Shown here: positions 34,477-42,531 of the stretch, piece by piece | Layout: each line of letters begins with the position of its first letter | Position numbering within the stretch: position 1 is the first letter of the stretch | DNA from: JACKHA01 sp041401985 | Lineage (GTDB): Bacteria; Planctomycetota; Phycisphaerae; Phycisphaerales; UBA1924 | Direction: 5' to 3' | Assembly (NCBI GenBank): GCA_041401985.1 | Contig: JAWKTE010000008.1 | Location: forward strand, 124,001 to 188,000 | Length of the DNA: 64,000 nt | Notes under the pieces: model-generated | What the model saw: the letters and a program-made list of their open reading frames with translations, nothing else | Told to the model about the DNA's origin: nothing | Database searches by the model: none | Made by a program: the position numbers and the translations under genes

Positions 34477-35384
34477 GCGATCTTCCCCGCGATGGTGCGG
34501 CGCGGCTGCGTGAACTGCTGGCGGATCGGGCGGTGGGGGCGTTGTCGCCGGCCGAGCAGGGCGAGATGGAGGACCTGTTGGCGGGGCTTCCGGGCGAGGA
34601 TGTGTCGGGCGAGTTGGAGAGCGTTGTGGCTGGTCTGATGCTGGCGCACGAGTCCGAGAACGAGCCGATGCCGGCGTCGATGCGGGCGCGGCTGGAGGCT
34701 CGTGGGCGGGAGATGGTGGGCGCGGCGGCAGGCGCGAAAGCGGGTGTAGCGCCTGGCGGCGATGTGGGCGGCGCCACCGGGGACCATGAGCGGTCACGAC
34801 CGCTGCGAATGGCTGCGGATGCCCGGACCCGCGAGGATGCCCGATCGGATGCGCGGACGATGGGGCTGCCGGTCGCGTTGCCTTGGCTCGCGGCGGCGGC
34901 GGCGATCCTGATCGCGGCGCTGGCTTGGATTCCGGGTGGGCGGCCGGTTGGGCCTTCGGCGCCGACTCTGGCGGAGCGTCGCGAGGCGGTGCTGGCGAGG
35001 GTCGATGTGGTGATCGCGGAGTTCTCGCCGGGGGAGGACGAGTTGTCGGCCGGGGTCTCGGGGGATGTGGTGTGGAGCGGGGAGTCGCAGGCAGGATTCG
35101 TGCGCCTGCGGGGGCTTGCGGAGAACGACCCGCGGGCGATGCAGTACCAGTTGTGGGTGTTCGACCGGGATCGGGATGATGTGGCGGTGCCGGCGGGGGT
35201 GTTCGATGTGGCGGCGGCGCGGCGGGACCCGTCGACGGGGGATGTGCTGGTGCCGCTGGAGCCGGCGGTGCGGATCGGGGCGGCGCTGGCGTTTGCGATC
35301 ACGGCGGAGCGGCCGGGCGGGGTGGTGGTGACGGATCGGTCGCGGCTGATTGCGATGGCGCGGGTTGGGAGCATCGGGGGGTGA
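34473..35384 (+). CDS. Anti-sigma factor, RskA-type, membrane-anchored
   Basis: 303 residues. An N-terminal cytosolic anti-sigma segment (RLRELLADRAVGALSPAEQ) lacks the zinc HxxxCxxC motif. A linker of about 80 residues follows, then one membrane helix (LPWLAAAAAILIAALAWIPG, about 132-151) and an extracytoplasmic anti-sigma-K domain (QAGFVRLRGLAENDPRAMQY, YQLWVFDRDR, VPAGVFDVA, FAITAERPGGVVV). RskA-family proteins sequester a sigma factor and release it on membrane proteolysis. The start overlaps the sigma stop. Confidence 0.88.
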   Translation: MSDLPRDGAARLRELLADRAVGALSPAEQGEMEDLLAGLPGEDVSGELESVVAGLMLAHESENEPMPASMRARLEARGREMVGAAAGAKAGVAPGGDVGGATGDHERSRPLRMAADARTREDARSDARTMGLPVALPWLAAAAAILIAALAWIPGGRPVGPSAPTLAERREAVLARVDVVIAEFSPGEDELSAGVSGDVVWSGESQAGFVRLRGLAENDPRAMQYQLWVFDRDRDDVAVPAGVFDVAAARRDPSTGDVLVPLEPAVRIGAALAFAITAERPGGVVVTDRSRLIAMARVGSIGG

Positions 35385-35409
35385 TGTCGCGGCGAATCCT
35401 GCCCTTGCC

Positions 35410-35812
35410 ATGAGCAAAGAGCACGGCGAGGGCGGGGTTCCGGCGGACAAGTTCTGCGCTGTCTGCGGGCGACGGATCGAGTGGCGAAAGAAGTGGGAGC
35501 GGGACTGGGCGAGCGTCCGGGCCTGCTCGGATCGGTGCAAGCGCGCGGGCTGGATGAGGTGGACGCGCGTCTGGAGGCGGGCGTGCGGGCAGCGTGCCCG
35601 CGCCGGAACGGGGCAAGACGATCTGCCCGAGCGAGGCGGCACGGCTTGTCGGCGGTGAAGATGAGGCGGCGTGGGGCGGCTTGATGGAGCGGGCGCGGTG
35701 GGCGGCCAACCGGCTGTGCGCGGTCGGGGTGTTGGAGATGACACAAGGCGGTCGGGTGGTGGATTGGTCCGCGGCGCGGGGAGCGGTGCGGGTGCGGGTG
35801 AGGTCTGAGTGA
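35410..35812 (+). pseudogene. DUF2256-DUF3253 fusion gene broken by two frameshifts
   Basis: Three pieces in three frames together spell one known two-domain protein. Frame from ATG 35410: KFCAVCGRRIEWRKKWERDW...CSDRCKRAG (DUF2256 zinc finger, Cys pairs intact). Next frame around 35547-35600: LDEVDARLEAGVRAACP. Last frame from about 35600 to 35812: PAPERGKTICPSEAARLV, AAWGGLMERARWAANRL, GVLEMTQGGRVVD (DUF3253). Each transition needs one missing base, near 35545-35552 and 35597-35603, both in GC runs. It is either a real pseudogene or two assembly errors; the intact domain sequences argue that any decay is recent. Confidence 0.8.
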
Positions 35813-35833
35813 TCGGTCCAGGGCGTCGCGATC

Positions 35834-37150
35834 TCACGATCGCGGGGCGTTGTCGCGGGGGGTTGGGCGGCCGGGGGGGTCGGTGGCGGGGGCGTCGGCG
35901 GGGCGGAGGGCGAGGTGCTCGAGGGATTCGGCGGTGGTGTGGACGTGGTCGGGCGAGAGGCCGACGCGGTCGACGAGGTAGTGCTCCCAGAGGCGGTGGC
36001 GGCGGATGAGATCGCGTGCGGCGGCGTGGCCGGCTTCGGTGAGGCGGAGGGTGTCGGCGTCGCGGGTGATGAGGGCGGCGCGGGTTGCGGGGGCGAGGGC
36101 GGCCTGAAGGCGGGCGGGCGTGAGGGCGACGCGGAGGTCGGTGATGGCGAGGGCGGGCGCGCCGGTTTCCGCGGCGCGGAAGAGGGTGCCGAGGAGGTCT
36201 TCGAGTGCGACGGTGCGGGCTAGGGCGCGTTGGCGGAGGGCGCGGGCGATGAGGCCGTGGCGCGGCGAGGCGACGATGGCGGCGGCGAGCAGGAGTCCCG
36301 CGGCGACGGCCATGGAGCCGGCTGCGCTGACCGAGTCCTTGTCGAAGGCGGCGGGGACGGCGGTGGCGGCGAAGTAGCCGAGCAGGGCGGTGGCGAGGGC
36401 CACGATCGCGCTGGTGAAGATCTGCGGGGCGAGGCGGTCGGTCAGCAGGCGTGCGGTGGCCGCGGGGCCAACGAGCATGGCGATGACGAGGATGGAGCCG
36501 ACCGCCTCGAAGGACGCGACGGTGGCGGCGGCGACGACGACCATGAGGATGTAGTGCAGGAGGGTCGCGCCGTATCCCTGAGTGGTGGCCAGGTCGGGGT
36601 CGAAGGCGGCGATGCGGAGTTCCTTGAACAGGAGCGTCACGAGCGCGACGGCGATGGCGAGGGTGGCGGCGAGGGTTGTGACCTGGCGGGGGGTGGCGTC
36701 GAGCGTGGCGGGGGTGAGCAGGTCGGCGAAGTCGGTGGGGGCGTCGTACCAGATGAGGGTCTCGAGTTGGCCGTAGAGGACGCAGGAGGCGTCGAGGTCG
36801 ACGTGGCGTGCGGCGGCCTGCTCGATGAGCAGCACGCCGAGGGCGAACAGGACGCTGAAGACGACGCCCATGGCCGCGCCCGGCTCGACGCGCCCGAGGC
36901 GTTTGACGAGTTCGACGAGCACGACCGTGGCGACGCCAGCGATGGCGGCACCGGCGAGCATGATGAGCGGGCTGCGCGAGGAGGTGACGAGGAAGGCGAT
37001 GACCAGGCCGGGCAGGACGCTGTGGCTGATGGCGTCGCCCATGAGGCTGAGGCGGCGGAGGACGAGGAAGTTGCCGAGCAGGCCGCAGGTGAGGGCGGCC
37101 AGGACGGCGGCGAGGAGGGGGAAGAGGTCGAGGGCGATGGAGAAGGTCAT
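35834..37150 (-). CDS. Metal (Mn/Zn) ABC-3 family permease with DtxR-like C-terminal domain
   Basis: 438 residues. Eight or nine membrane segments of the ABC-3 metal permease family (LLGNFLVLRRLSLMGDAISH, SVLPGLVIAFLVT, GQLETLIWYDAP, FEAVGSILVIAMLVGPAATA, and others) occupy about 1-290. A cytosolic C-terminal part of about 120 residues has ALARTVALEDLLGTLFRAAE, RLTEAGHAAARDLIRRHRLW and EHYLVDRVGLSPDHVHTTAE, ending SLEHLALRP. This matches the winged-helix and dimerisation/metal-binding segment of DtxR/MntR regulators. Overlaps the upstream permease by four bases (ATGA). Last gene of the four-gene importer operon. Confidence 0.88.
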   Translation of the reverse strand: MTFSIALDLFPLLAAVLAALTCGLLGNFLVLRRLSLMGDAISHSVLPGLVIAFLVTSSRSPLIMLAGAAIAGVATVVLVELVKRLGRVEPGAAMGVVFSVLFALGVLLIEQAAARHVDLDASCVLYGQLETLIWYDAPTDFADLLTPATLDATPRQVTTLAATLAIAVALVTLLFKELRIAAFDPDLATTQGYGATLLHYILMVVVAAATVASFEAVGSILVIAMLVGPAATARLLTDRLAPQIFTSAIVALATALLGYFAATAVPAAFDKDSVSAAGSMAVAAGLLLAAAIVASPRHGLIARALRQRALARTVALEDLLGTLFRAAETGAPALAITDLRVALTPARLQAALAPATRAALITRDADTLRLTEAGHAAARDLIRRHRLWEHYLVDRVGLSPDHVHTTAESLEHLALRPADAPATDPPGRPTPRDNAPRS

Positions 37151-38673
37151 GGGGCCCTCCGGTTGGGAGGGCTGGACGGCTTGCGGTTTGAGCGCGGGCG
37201 CGGGGCGACGGCGAGCGTGGGCTGGGCGTTGGGGACCATGATGCCGCGGCGGCGGAGCGCGGCTTCGAGCGAGGCGACAAGGTCTTCGGAGAGCACGTGC
37301 TCGACCTGGTCGACGGACCAGTCGACGTGGCTCGGGGCGATGTCGGCGTGGGAGATGAGGTACTGCTCCCAGAGGAGGTGGTTCCGGCTGACGCGGGCTC
37401 CGCGGGCCAGGCCGGCGGGGGTGGGGGTGATGGTGGACCGAGTGGGCGTGATGAGGCGCGAGCGGGCCAGGAACTGGATGACCAGGGTGCGGAAGCCGGG
37501 GGGCCAGGAGCGGAGGCGGGCGAGGCGGTCGATGTCGGGCCTCGTGAGCGTGGCGTGGGGTGTGACGGATTGGCTGCCGGGGGGTGGCGCGGGAGGCGTG
37601 GCGTCTCGGGCTTGTTCGAACGCGGCTTCGAGGATGTGGTCGCCGGCGACGCGGAGTCGGAGGCGGAGTTGGCGGAGGGACGTGGCGATGACGCCGCGGG
37701 ACGGGGCGGCGAGCATGCTGATGGTGAAGATCGCGCCGGAGACGAGCACGATGACAGCGCCGACGGGTTGGCGTGGAAAGAGGGCGGAGGCGGCCGAGCC
37801 GAGGTAGCCGCAGATCGCGCCGATGAGGCCGGCGAGCAGGACCATGAGCCAGAGGCGCTGGGTCCAGAAGCGTGCGCCCACCGGCGGGATGATGAGCAGC
37901 GCGACAACGAGGATGAGGCCGACGGCCTGCATGCCGGCGACGGTGACGGCGACGACCAGCGCCATCATGGCCATGTCGATGATGGCGACGGGCCAGCCAT
38001 CGACGCGGGCGAAGGCGTCGTTGAAGCAGACGAGGGTGAACTCCTTGAGCAGGAGCAGTGCGGCGAGGACGGCGGCGAGGGCGATCGCGCCAAGGAGGAT
38101 GGTGTCGGCGCGGCCGATGGCGGCGGCCTGGCCGTAGATGAAGCCGTTGAGCCCGGCGGCTCCGGCGGCGTTCTTCTGGATGTACGTGAGGGCGACGACG
38201 CCCGCGCCGAAGAAGACGCTCAGGACGATGCCGATGGCGGCGTCCTCGCGGAGGCGTGTGAAGCGGACGATGGCGTGGATGCACAGCACGCCGAGCACGC
38301 CTGTGGTGGTCGCGCCGAGCAGGAGGATGGGCAAGGAGCGGCCCTGCATGCCCAGCGCGGCGGCGGCGAGGAAGGCCAGGCACACGCCGGGGAGAGCGGC
38401 GTGGCTGAGCGCGTCGGCGACGAGCGAGCGCTTGCGGAGCAGGGCGAAGGCGCCGACGACGCCGGCGGCCAGGCCCAGCAGCGTCGCGCCGAGCATGACG
38501 TTGAAGGTGTTGGATTCGACGTTGAGCGCGAGGGTGTCGAGGATGTCGGGCCAGGTGGGGAGTGTGTCGGGCTGGACGAGCGAGGGGCGCGGGGGCGTTG
38601 TCGGCGCGGCGGCGACGGTTGGAGTCGCGCCGATGGAGACGAGGGCGGGGAGGATGGCGGTGATGCTCGCCAT
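37147..38673 (-). CDS. Metal (Mn/Zn) ABC-3 family permease with DtxR-like C-terminal domain
   Basis: 508 residues. Hydrophobic leader, then the ABC-3 permease core (LGATLLGLAAGVVGAFALLR, RSLVADALSHAALPGVCLAF, GQAAAIGRADTILLGA, AGMQAVGLILVVALLIIPP) to about 345. The C-terminal domain has FRTLVIQFLARSRLITPTRS, HLLWEQYLISHADIAPSHVD and WSVDQVEHVLSEDLV, again the DtxR/MntR-like wing and metal-sensing pattern (the EQYL...H...D/EHVLS core). It starts at 38673, five bases after the ATPase stop. The two permeases are paralogues and should form a heterodimeric channel. Confidence 0.88.
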   Translation of the reverse strand: MASITAILPALVSIGATPTVAAAPTTPPRPSLVQPDTLPTWPDILDTLALNVESNTFNVMLGATLLGLAAGVVGAFALLRKRSLVADALSHAALPGVCLAFLAAAALGMQGRSLPILLLGATTTGVLGVLCIHAIVRFTRLREDAAIGIVLSVFFGAGVVALTYIQKNAAGAAGLNGFIYGQAAAIGRADTILLGAIALAAVLAALLLLKEFTLVCFNDAFARVDGWPVAIIDMAMMALVVAVTVAGMQAVGLILVVALLIIPPVGARFWTQRLWLMVLLAGLIGAICGYLGSAASALFPRQPVGAVIVLVSGAIFTISMLAAPSRGVIATSLRQLRLRLRVAGDHILEAAFEQARDATPPAPPPGSQSVTPHATLTRPDIDRLARLRSWPPGFRTLVIQFLARSRLITPTRSTITPTPAGLARGARVSRNHLLWEQYLISHADIAPSHVDWSVDQVEHVLSEDLVASLEAALRRRGIMVPNAQPTLAVAPRPRSNRKPSSPPNRRAP

Positions 38674-38678
38674 GCGGC

Positions 38679-39614
38679 CTACGCGCCCCCGGCGGTGCGG
38701 GCGATGGCCTCGGCGGCCTCGGAGAGGAGGGTGAGGCGTCCGCCGTAGGTTTTGTGGAGGTTCTCCTGCGTGAAGACCCGGGCGACGGGTCCGGCGGCGA
38801 CCACGCGCATGTTCAGGAGGATGGCGTGGTCGAAGTACTCGGGGACGGACTGCAGGTCGTGGTGGACGGCGATGATGGTCTTGCCGTCGGCCTTCATCTG
38901 GCGGAGGACCTGGACGATGGCGCGTTCGGTGGCGGCGTCGACTCCCGCGAAGGGCTCGTCCATGAAGTAGAGATCGGCCTCCTGGGCCAGGGCGCGGGCG
39001 AGGAACACGCGCTGCTGCTGCCCGCCGGAGAGTTGGCTGATCTGGCGTGAGGCCAGATGGGCGATGCCGACGCGGTCGAGTGCGTCGAGGGCGGCGCATT
39101 TGTGTTTGCGGGAAACGGGGCGGAACCAGCCGATCTTGCGGTAGCGTCCCATGCAGACCACGTCGAGGGCCGAGACGGGAAAGTCCCAGTCGACGCTCTC
39201 GCGCTGGGGGACGTAGCCGATGCGGGCGCGGGCCTTGCGATAGGGCTGGCCCCAGAACTCGACGAGGCCGGCGGCGCGGGGGACGAGGCCGAGACAGGCC
39301 TTGATGAGCGTGCTCTTGCCCGCGCCGTTCGGGCCGACGATGGCGATGAGTTGGTTGGCGGGCGTGTCGAGGTCGACGTCCCAGAGCACCGGCTTGCGGT
39401 GGTAGGCGACGGTCATCGCGTGGATGGAGAGCGGTGAGTCGGGGGAGTGCTCGGGGCGCTCGGCGAGGGTGGCGGGGCGGAGGGCGGCCTTGGTTCGCGG
39501 GGGCTGGGCGAGCGGCGGCTGCGCTGGTTCGAGCGGCGGGCCCGAGGCGTGCTGCGGCGAGTGCGCGGGGCTCTGCGGCGAACCAAGGGCTGTCGGGTCG
39601 GTCGCGGGGTTCAT
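38679..39614 (-). CDS. Metal ABC transporter ATP-binding protein
   Basis: 311 residues. A Pro/Ala-rich N-terminal extension of about 60 residues, then the ATPase: Walker A GPNGAGKST, Q-loop YVPQRESVDWDFP, signature LSGGQQQR, Walker B DLYFMDEP, and H-switch VHHDL. The VDWDFP after the Q-loop is characteristic of MntA/SitB/ZnuC-type metal importers. Overlaps the binding-protein stop by four bases (39611-39614). Powers the two ABC-3 permeases. Confidence 0.94.
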   Translation of the reverse strand: MNPATDPTALGSPQSPAHSPQHASGPPLEPAQPPLAQPPRTKAALRPATLAERPEHSPDSPLSIHAMTVAYHRKPVLWDVDLDTPANQLIAIVGPNGAGKSTLIKACLGLVPRAAGLVEFWGQPYRKARARIGYVPQRESVDWDFPVSALDVVCMGRYRKIGWFRPVSRKHKCAALDALDRVGIAHLASRQISQLSGGQQQRVFLARALAQEADLYFMDEPFAGVDAATERAIVQVLRQMKADGKTIIAVHHDLQSVPEYFDHAILLNMRVVAAGPVARVFTQENLHKTYGGRLTLLSEAAEAIARTAGGA

Positions 39615-40633
39615 GGGGCGAGTCGCCCGTCCATGCCGCGCTCGGGGGCGTCGCCGCCGAGTGCGCGGGTGATGGTGGTGGCGTTGTGGTCGATCATGCC
39701 GATGTAGGTGCCCTCGTAGGTTCCGTCGTCGCCCATAGCGTCGGAGAAGAGCGAGCCGCCGATGGCGACGGTGTGGCCGCGGGCGCGGGCGCCCTCGACG
39801 AGGGCATTGATGTTCCGCTGGCTGACGGTGGACTCGACGAACACGGCGGGGATGCGGCGTTCGACCAGGAGGGTCACGATCCGTTCGATGTCGCGGACGC
39901 CGGCCTCGGACTCGGTGGAGATGCCCTGGATGCCGACGACTTCGAAGCCGAAGCGCCGGCCGAAGTAGTTGAACGCGTCATGGGCGGTGACGAGGACGCG
40001 CTGGTCCTCGGGCACGGTGGCCAGGACTCGGGTGGCGTAGGCGTCGAGGGCGTCGAGTTGCTCGAGGTAGGCCGCGGCGTTGGCCTGGTAATCGCTCGCG
40101 CCGTCGGGGTCGAACTCGGTGAGTTTGTCGCGGACGACCTCGACGGCGCGGGCCCAGGCTTCGGGGTCCATCCAGACGTGGGGGTCGGCGTGGCCCTCGA
40201 AGTCGTCGGGCTCGAGCAGGTACCGCTCGTCGATGAGTTCGGTGACGGCGAAGACCTTGCGCCCGGCGGTGGCGGCGCGGATGAGGGCGTCGGTCATCTT
40301 GCCTTCGAGGAGCAGTCCGTTGTAGAAGATCACGTCGGCGTCGAGGAGGCGTTGGACGTCACTGCGTGTGGGGGCGTAGAGGTGGGGGTCGACGCCGGGG
40401 CCCATGAGGCTGGTGACCTCGGCGCGGTCGCCGGCGACGTGCCGGGTGATGTCGGCGACCATGCCGACGGTGGCGACGATGGTGTAGGGCGTTTCGAGCG
40501 TGCCCGCGTCGTCGGGATTCGTGGAGGGGGACGCGCGAGGCTGCGGGGACGATGGGCCGCAGGCGGTCAGGGCGGCGAGCAGGATCGCGGCGATCGCGAG
40601 GGCGAGGGAGGCGGGCGGGATCGGTCGGAGCAT
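39611..40633 (-). CDS. Metal (Mn/Zn) ABC transporter substrate-binding lipoprotein
   Basis: 340 residues. Lipoprotein signal with lipobox LAALTAC (about residues 18-24). Cluster A-I metal-binding fold: VATVGMVADITRHVAGDRAE, first His in GPGVDPHLYAPT, second His in HADPHVWMDPEAW, a long backbone helix, Glu in VFVESTVSQRNI, and Asp near the C-terminus (FSDAMG). The His-His-Glu-Asp set suits Mn or Fe more than Zn, for which three His and a His-rich loop are usual. The ATG at 40633 (AAGG eight bases before) gives a standard signal; an in-frame TTG at 40696 is an alternative. The operator lies 66 bases upstream. Confidence 0.92.
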   Translation of the reverse strand: MLRPIPPASLALAIAAILLAALTACGPSSPQPRASPSTNPDDAGTLETPYTIVATVGMVADITRHVAGDRAEVTSLMGPGVDPHLYAPTRSDVQRLLDADVIFYNGLLLEGKMTDALIRAATAGRKVFAVTELIDERYLLEPDDFEGHADPHVWMDPEAWARAVEVVRDKLTEFDPDGASDYQANAAAYLEQLDALDAYATRVLATVPEDQRVLVTAHDAFNYFGRRFGFEVVGIQGISTESEAGVRDIERIVTLLVERRIPAVFVESTVSQRNINALVEGARARGHTVAIGGSLFSDAMGDDGTYEGTYIGMIDHNATTITRALGGDAPERGMDGRLAP

Positions 40634-40698
40634 GCGGGTCGCCTTGGCGGTGCGTTGGACGGGCGTGCGGAGGGGACGTTCGGTCTGGGTGGTCAATA

Positions 40699-40712
40699 GT
40701 AGCCAAGGCTAC
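40699..40712. promoter_or_regulatory. mntR box: Putative MntR/DtxR-type operator
   Basis: Perfect palindrome GTAGCC-AA-GGCTAC flanked on both sides by AATA, in the only AT-rich patch of the mntR-importer gap and just upstream of the binding-protein gene. The TAGCC/GGCTA half-sites resemble E. coli MntR boxes and DtxR sites. The DtxR-family gene is next door. Binding is inferred, not shown. Confidence 0.75.
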
Positions 40713-40751
40713 AATAGGCGTTTGGGCCGCGGTTGTCAAGGGTGCGGCGGT

Positions 40752-40812
40752 GTGCGTGGCCGGCGTGCGTGGCCGGCGTGCGTGGGGGAGGCGTGCGTGG
40801 GGGGGCGTGCGG
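40752..40812. repeat. Short tandem repeat GTGCGTGGCCGGC
   Basis: Two exact 13-base units followed by two diverged units (GTGCGTGGGGGAGGC, GTGCGTGGGGGGGC) directly downstream of mntR. Confidence 0.8.
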
Positions 40813-40832
40813 GTGGGGGCGAGTGGTGCGGG

Positions 40833-41249
40833 TCAGACGCGGCCGCGGTCGGCGATCTCGCGGAAGCGGGCGAGGGTCTGCGGGCTGAGGTGGTGCTCGA
40901 TGCCCTCGGCGTCGACAGCGGCCTGCTTCGCGCCCACGCCGATGGCGAGCAGGAAGCGGACGACGACGTCGTGGCGTTCTTTGCAGTCGCGGGCGAGGCG
41001 CCGGCCGCGGGGGGTGAGTTCGATGGGCTTGTAGGGCTCGGTGGCGAGCAGGCCCTCTTTCTCGAGGCGTTTGACGATGCGGATGACGGTGACGTGGGAG
41101 ACGCCGAAGCGTGCGGCCAGGTCGGTGACGCGGCACTGGCCGGCCTCGTCGATGAGTTCGGCGACGGCCTCGACGTAGTCCTCGGCCGTCTCGGTGGAGT
41201 GGTCGTGGCGGGTGCGGGCGTGTGCGGAGGATGGGGGGTTGGGGGGCAT
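40833..41249 (-). CDS. mntR: DtxR/MntR-family metal-dependent transcriptional repressor
   Basis: 138 residues. The winged helix has the recognition region RVTDLAARFGVSHVTVIRIV (about 42-61) and the wing LLATEPYKPIELTPRGRRLA. The dimerisation/metal domain is HDVVVRFLLAIGVGAKQAAV, then DAEGIEHHLSP with the Glu-x-x-Glu-His metal ligands of MntR. It lacks the SH3-like third domain of full-length DtxR, as MntR does. Located immediately upstream of the importer operon on the same strand with the palindromic operator between them, so Mn-dependent repression of the importer is the natural reading. The ATG at 41249 was chosen; no good ribosome-binding site. Confidence 0.9.
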   Translation of the reverse strand: MPPNPPSSAHARTRHDHSTETAEDYVEAVAELIDEAGQCRVTDLAARFGVSHVTVIRIVKRLEKEGLLATEPYKPIELTPRGRRLARDCKERHDVVVRFLLAIGVGAKQAAVDAEGIEHHLSPQTLARFREIADRGRV

Positions 41250-41297
41250 GGCAGTGGTTGTTGGCAACCCACGACGCCGCGGCGTTCCCGCCAAGCG

Positions 41298-41537
41298 CTA
41301 GAACAAGCGACGCAGAACTTCGTCGCGGCTCAGATGGTGGTGTTCGGCAAGCTCACGCACGATCGAGGCGAGCGTGCCAACTTTGAGCGGATCGTGCGCG
41401 GGCACGGTGATGTGGTGCTCTGGGGGACCTGGGCGGGTCAGCCGCATGTGGCTTCCCGACTGGCGGGTCGGCGCATAGCCGAGTTTTGAGAGCGCTCGAA
41501 CCAGGTCGCTGCCGCTGAGGTCGCGGGGCAGTTTCAT
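41298..41537 (-). CDS. hicA: HicA-like toxin (YcfA family)
   Basis: 79 residues, the small double-stranded-RNA-binding-like fold of HicA mRNA interferases. LVRALSKLGYAPTRQSGSHM contains the conserved Gly-Ser-His, the catalytic His of the family. ITVPAHDPLKVGTLASIVRE follows, then a C-terminal helix. Overlaps the antitoxin gene by four bases (41534-41537). In planctomycetes such pairs are numerous, and activity as a toxin is not assured. Confidence 0.85.
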   Translation of the reverse strand: MKLPRDLSGSDLVRALSKLGYAPTRQSGSHMRLTRPGPPEHHITVPAHDPLKVGTLASIVRELAEHHHLSRDEVLRRLF

Positions 41538-41740
41538 GCGGCAATGACCTCGTCGCGGACCCAGTGGAGGCGGATGAGGCTGGGGCGGGCCGGTTCGTCG
41601 AAGTGGCAGCGTACCGCGTCGCGCACGCTCTCTTTGAGCGCCTCGATGTCGTCGCCTTGGGTGAAGATCGCCGCGCCGACGGAGCGGGCGTTGAATCCGC
41701 CGTCGGGGTCTTCTTCGACGAGGAAGAGGATCTCGGTCAT
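41534..41740 (-). CDS. hicB: HicB-like antitoxin (short form)
   Basis: 68 residues. The partial RNase H-like fold of HicB antitoxins: ILFLVEEDPDGGFNARSVGA, FTQGDDIEALKESVRDAVRC and HFDEPARPSLIRLHWVRDEV. There is no C-terminal HTH or ribbon-helix-helix domain, so it may not bind DNA itself. First gene of the pair (hicB then hicA), the order in which the antitoxin is made first. Confidence 0.82.
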   Translation of the reverse strand: MTEILFLVEEDPDGGFNARSVGAAIFTQGDDIEALKESVRDAVRCHFDEPARPSLIRLHWVRDEVIAA

Positions 41741-41782
41741 GCTTGCTCCTACACGCGAGGCGTTGGCGGGCTCGATCGCCGC

Positions 41783-42472
41783 TCAGACCTCCACCAGTCC
41801 AACATTCCCCGGCACGACGATCTCTGCCTCGGTCTGCTCACGCACCTGATCGGTGGTCACGCCGGGGGCGAGTTCCTTGAGGACGAACCTCCCGGGGTTG
41901 CCCGAGCCGTCGCCGCCGCCGGCGTTCTCGTCGAACTCGAGGACGCACAGTTCGGTGATGACCATGTCGACGCAGCGGCGTCCGGTGAGCGGGAGGGAGC
42001 ACTCGCGGACGATCTTGGGCGTGCCGTCCTTGGCGGTGTGCTCCATGGTGACGACGACCTTGTTGACGCCGGCGACCAGGTCCATCGCGCCGCCCATGCC
42101 CTTGACCATCTTGCCGGGGATCATCCAGTTGGCCAGATCCCCGTTCTGGGCGACCTGCATGGCGCCGAGGATGCACATGTCGATGTGCCCGCCGCGGATC
42201 ATGCCGAAGGAGGTGGCGGAGGAGAAGTAGGCGGCCCCGCGGCGTGCGGTGATCGTCTGCTTGCCGGCGTTGATCAGGTCGGCGTCGACCTGCCACTCAT
42301 AGGGGTCGGGGCCGATGCCCAGCAGGCCGTTCTCGGATTGGAGCCAGACGTCCATGCCCTCTGGGATGTGGTTGGCCACGAGGGTTGGCATGCCGATGCC
42401 GAGGTTGACGATGTAGCCGTCGCGGAGTTCGCGTGCGGCCCTCATGGTGATCTGGTCGCGGGTGAGGGGCAT
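41783..42472 (-). CDS. scoB: 3-oxoacid CoA-transferase, subunit B
   Basis: 229 residues of the family I CoA-transferase beta subunit (SCOT/AtoA-like). Shows LRDGYIVNLGIGMPTLVANH, the catalytic Glu in SENGLLGIGP, FGMIRGGHIDMCILGAMQV, and NWMIPGKMVKGMGGAMDLV. Moves CoA between succinyl-CoA or acetyl-CoA and a 3-oxoacid. The usual partner subunit A gene is not adjacent; upstream is a small membrane protein and downstream is the HicBA pair, so the A subunit must be elsewhere. The start at 42472 matches the family N-terminus, with a weak ribosome-binding site. Confidence 0.93.
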   Translation of the reverse strand: MPLTRDQITMRAARELRDGYIVNLGIGMPTLVANHIPEGMDVWLQSENGLLGIGPDPYEWQVDADLINAGKQTITARRGAAYFSSATSFGMIRGGHIDMCILGAMQVAQNGDLANWMIPGKMVKGMGGAMDLVAGVNKVVVTMEHTAKDGTPKIVRECSLPLTGRRCVDMVITELCVLEFDENAGGGDGSGNPGRFVLKELAPGVTTDQVREQTEAEIVVPGNVGLVEV

Positions 42473-42531
42473 GGCGGAAGTGTATCGGGCCGGTTGCGGG
42501 CCGGTCGGTGGGCGGTCCGGCTGGTGGGCGA

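Noticed and set aside
36230..38748. Long plus-strand open frames over the importer genes
   Set aside because: Translations are low-complexity (Gly, Asp, Glu, Ala repeats) and antisense to well-motifed permease and ATPase genes.
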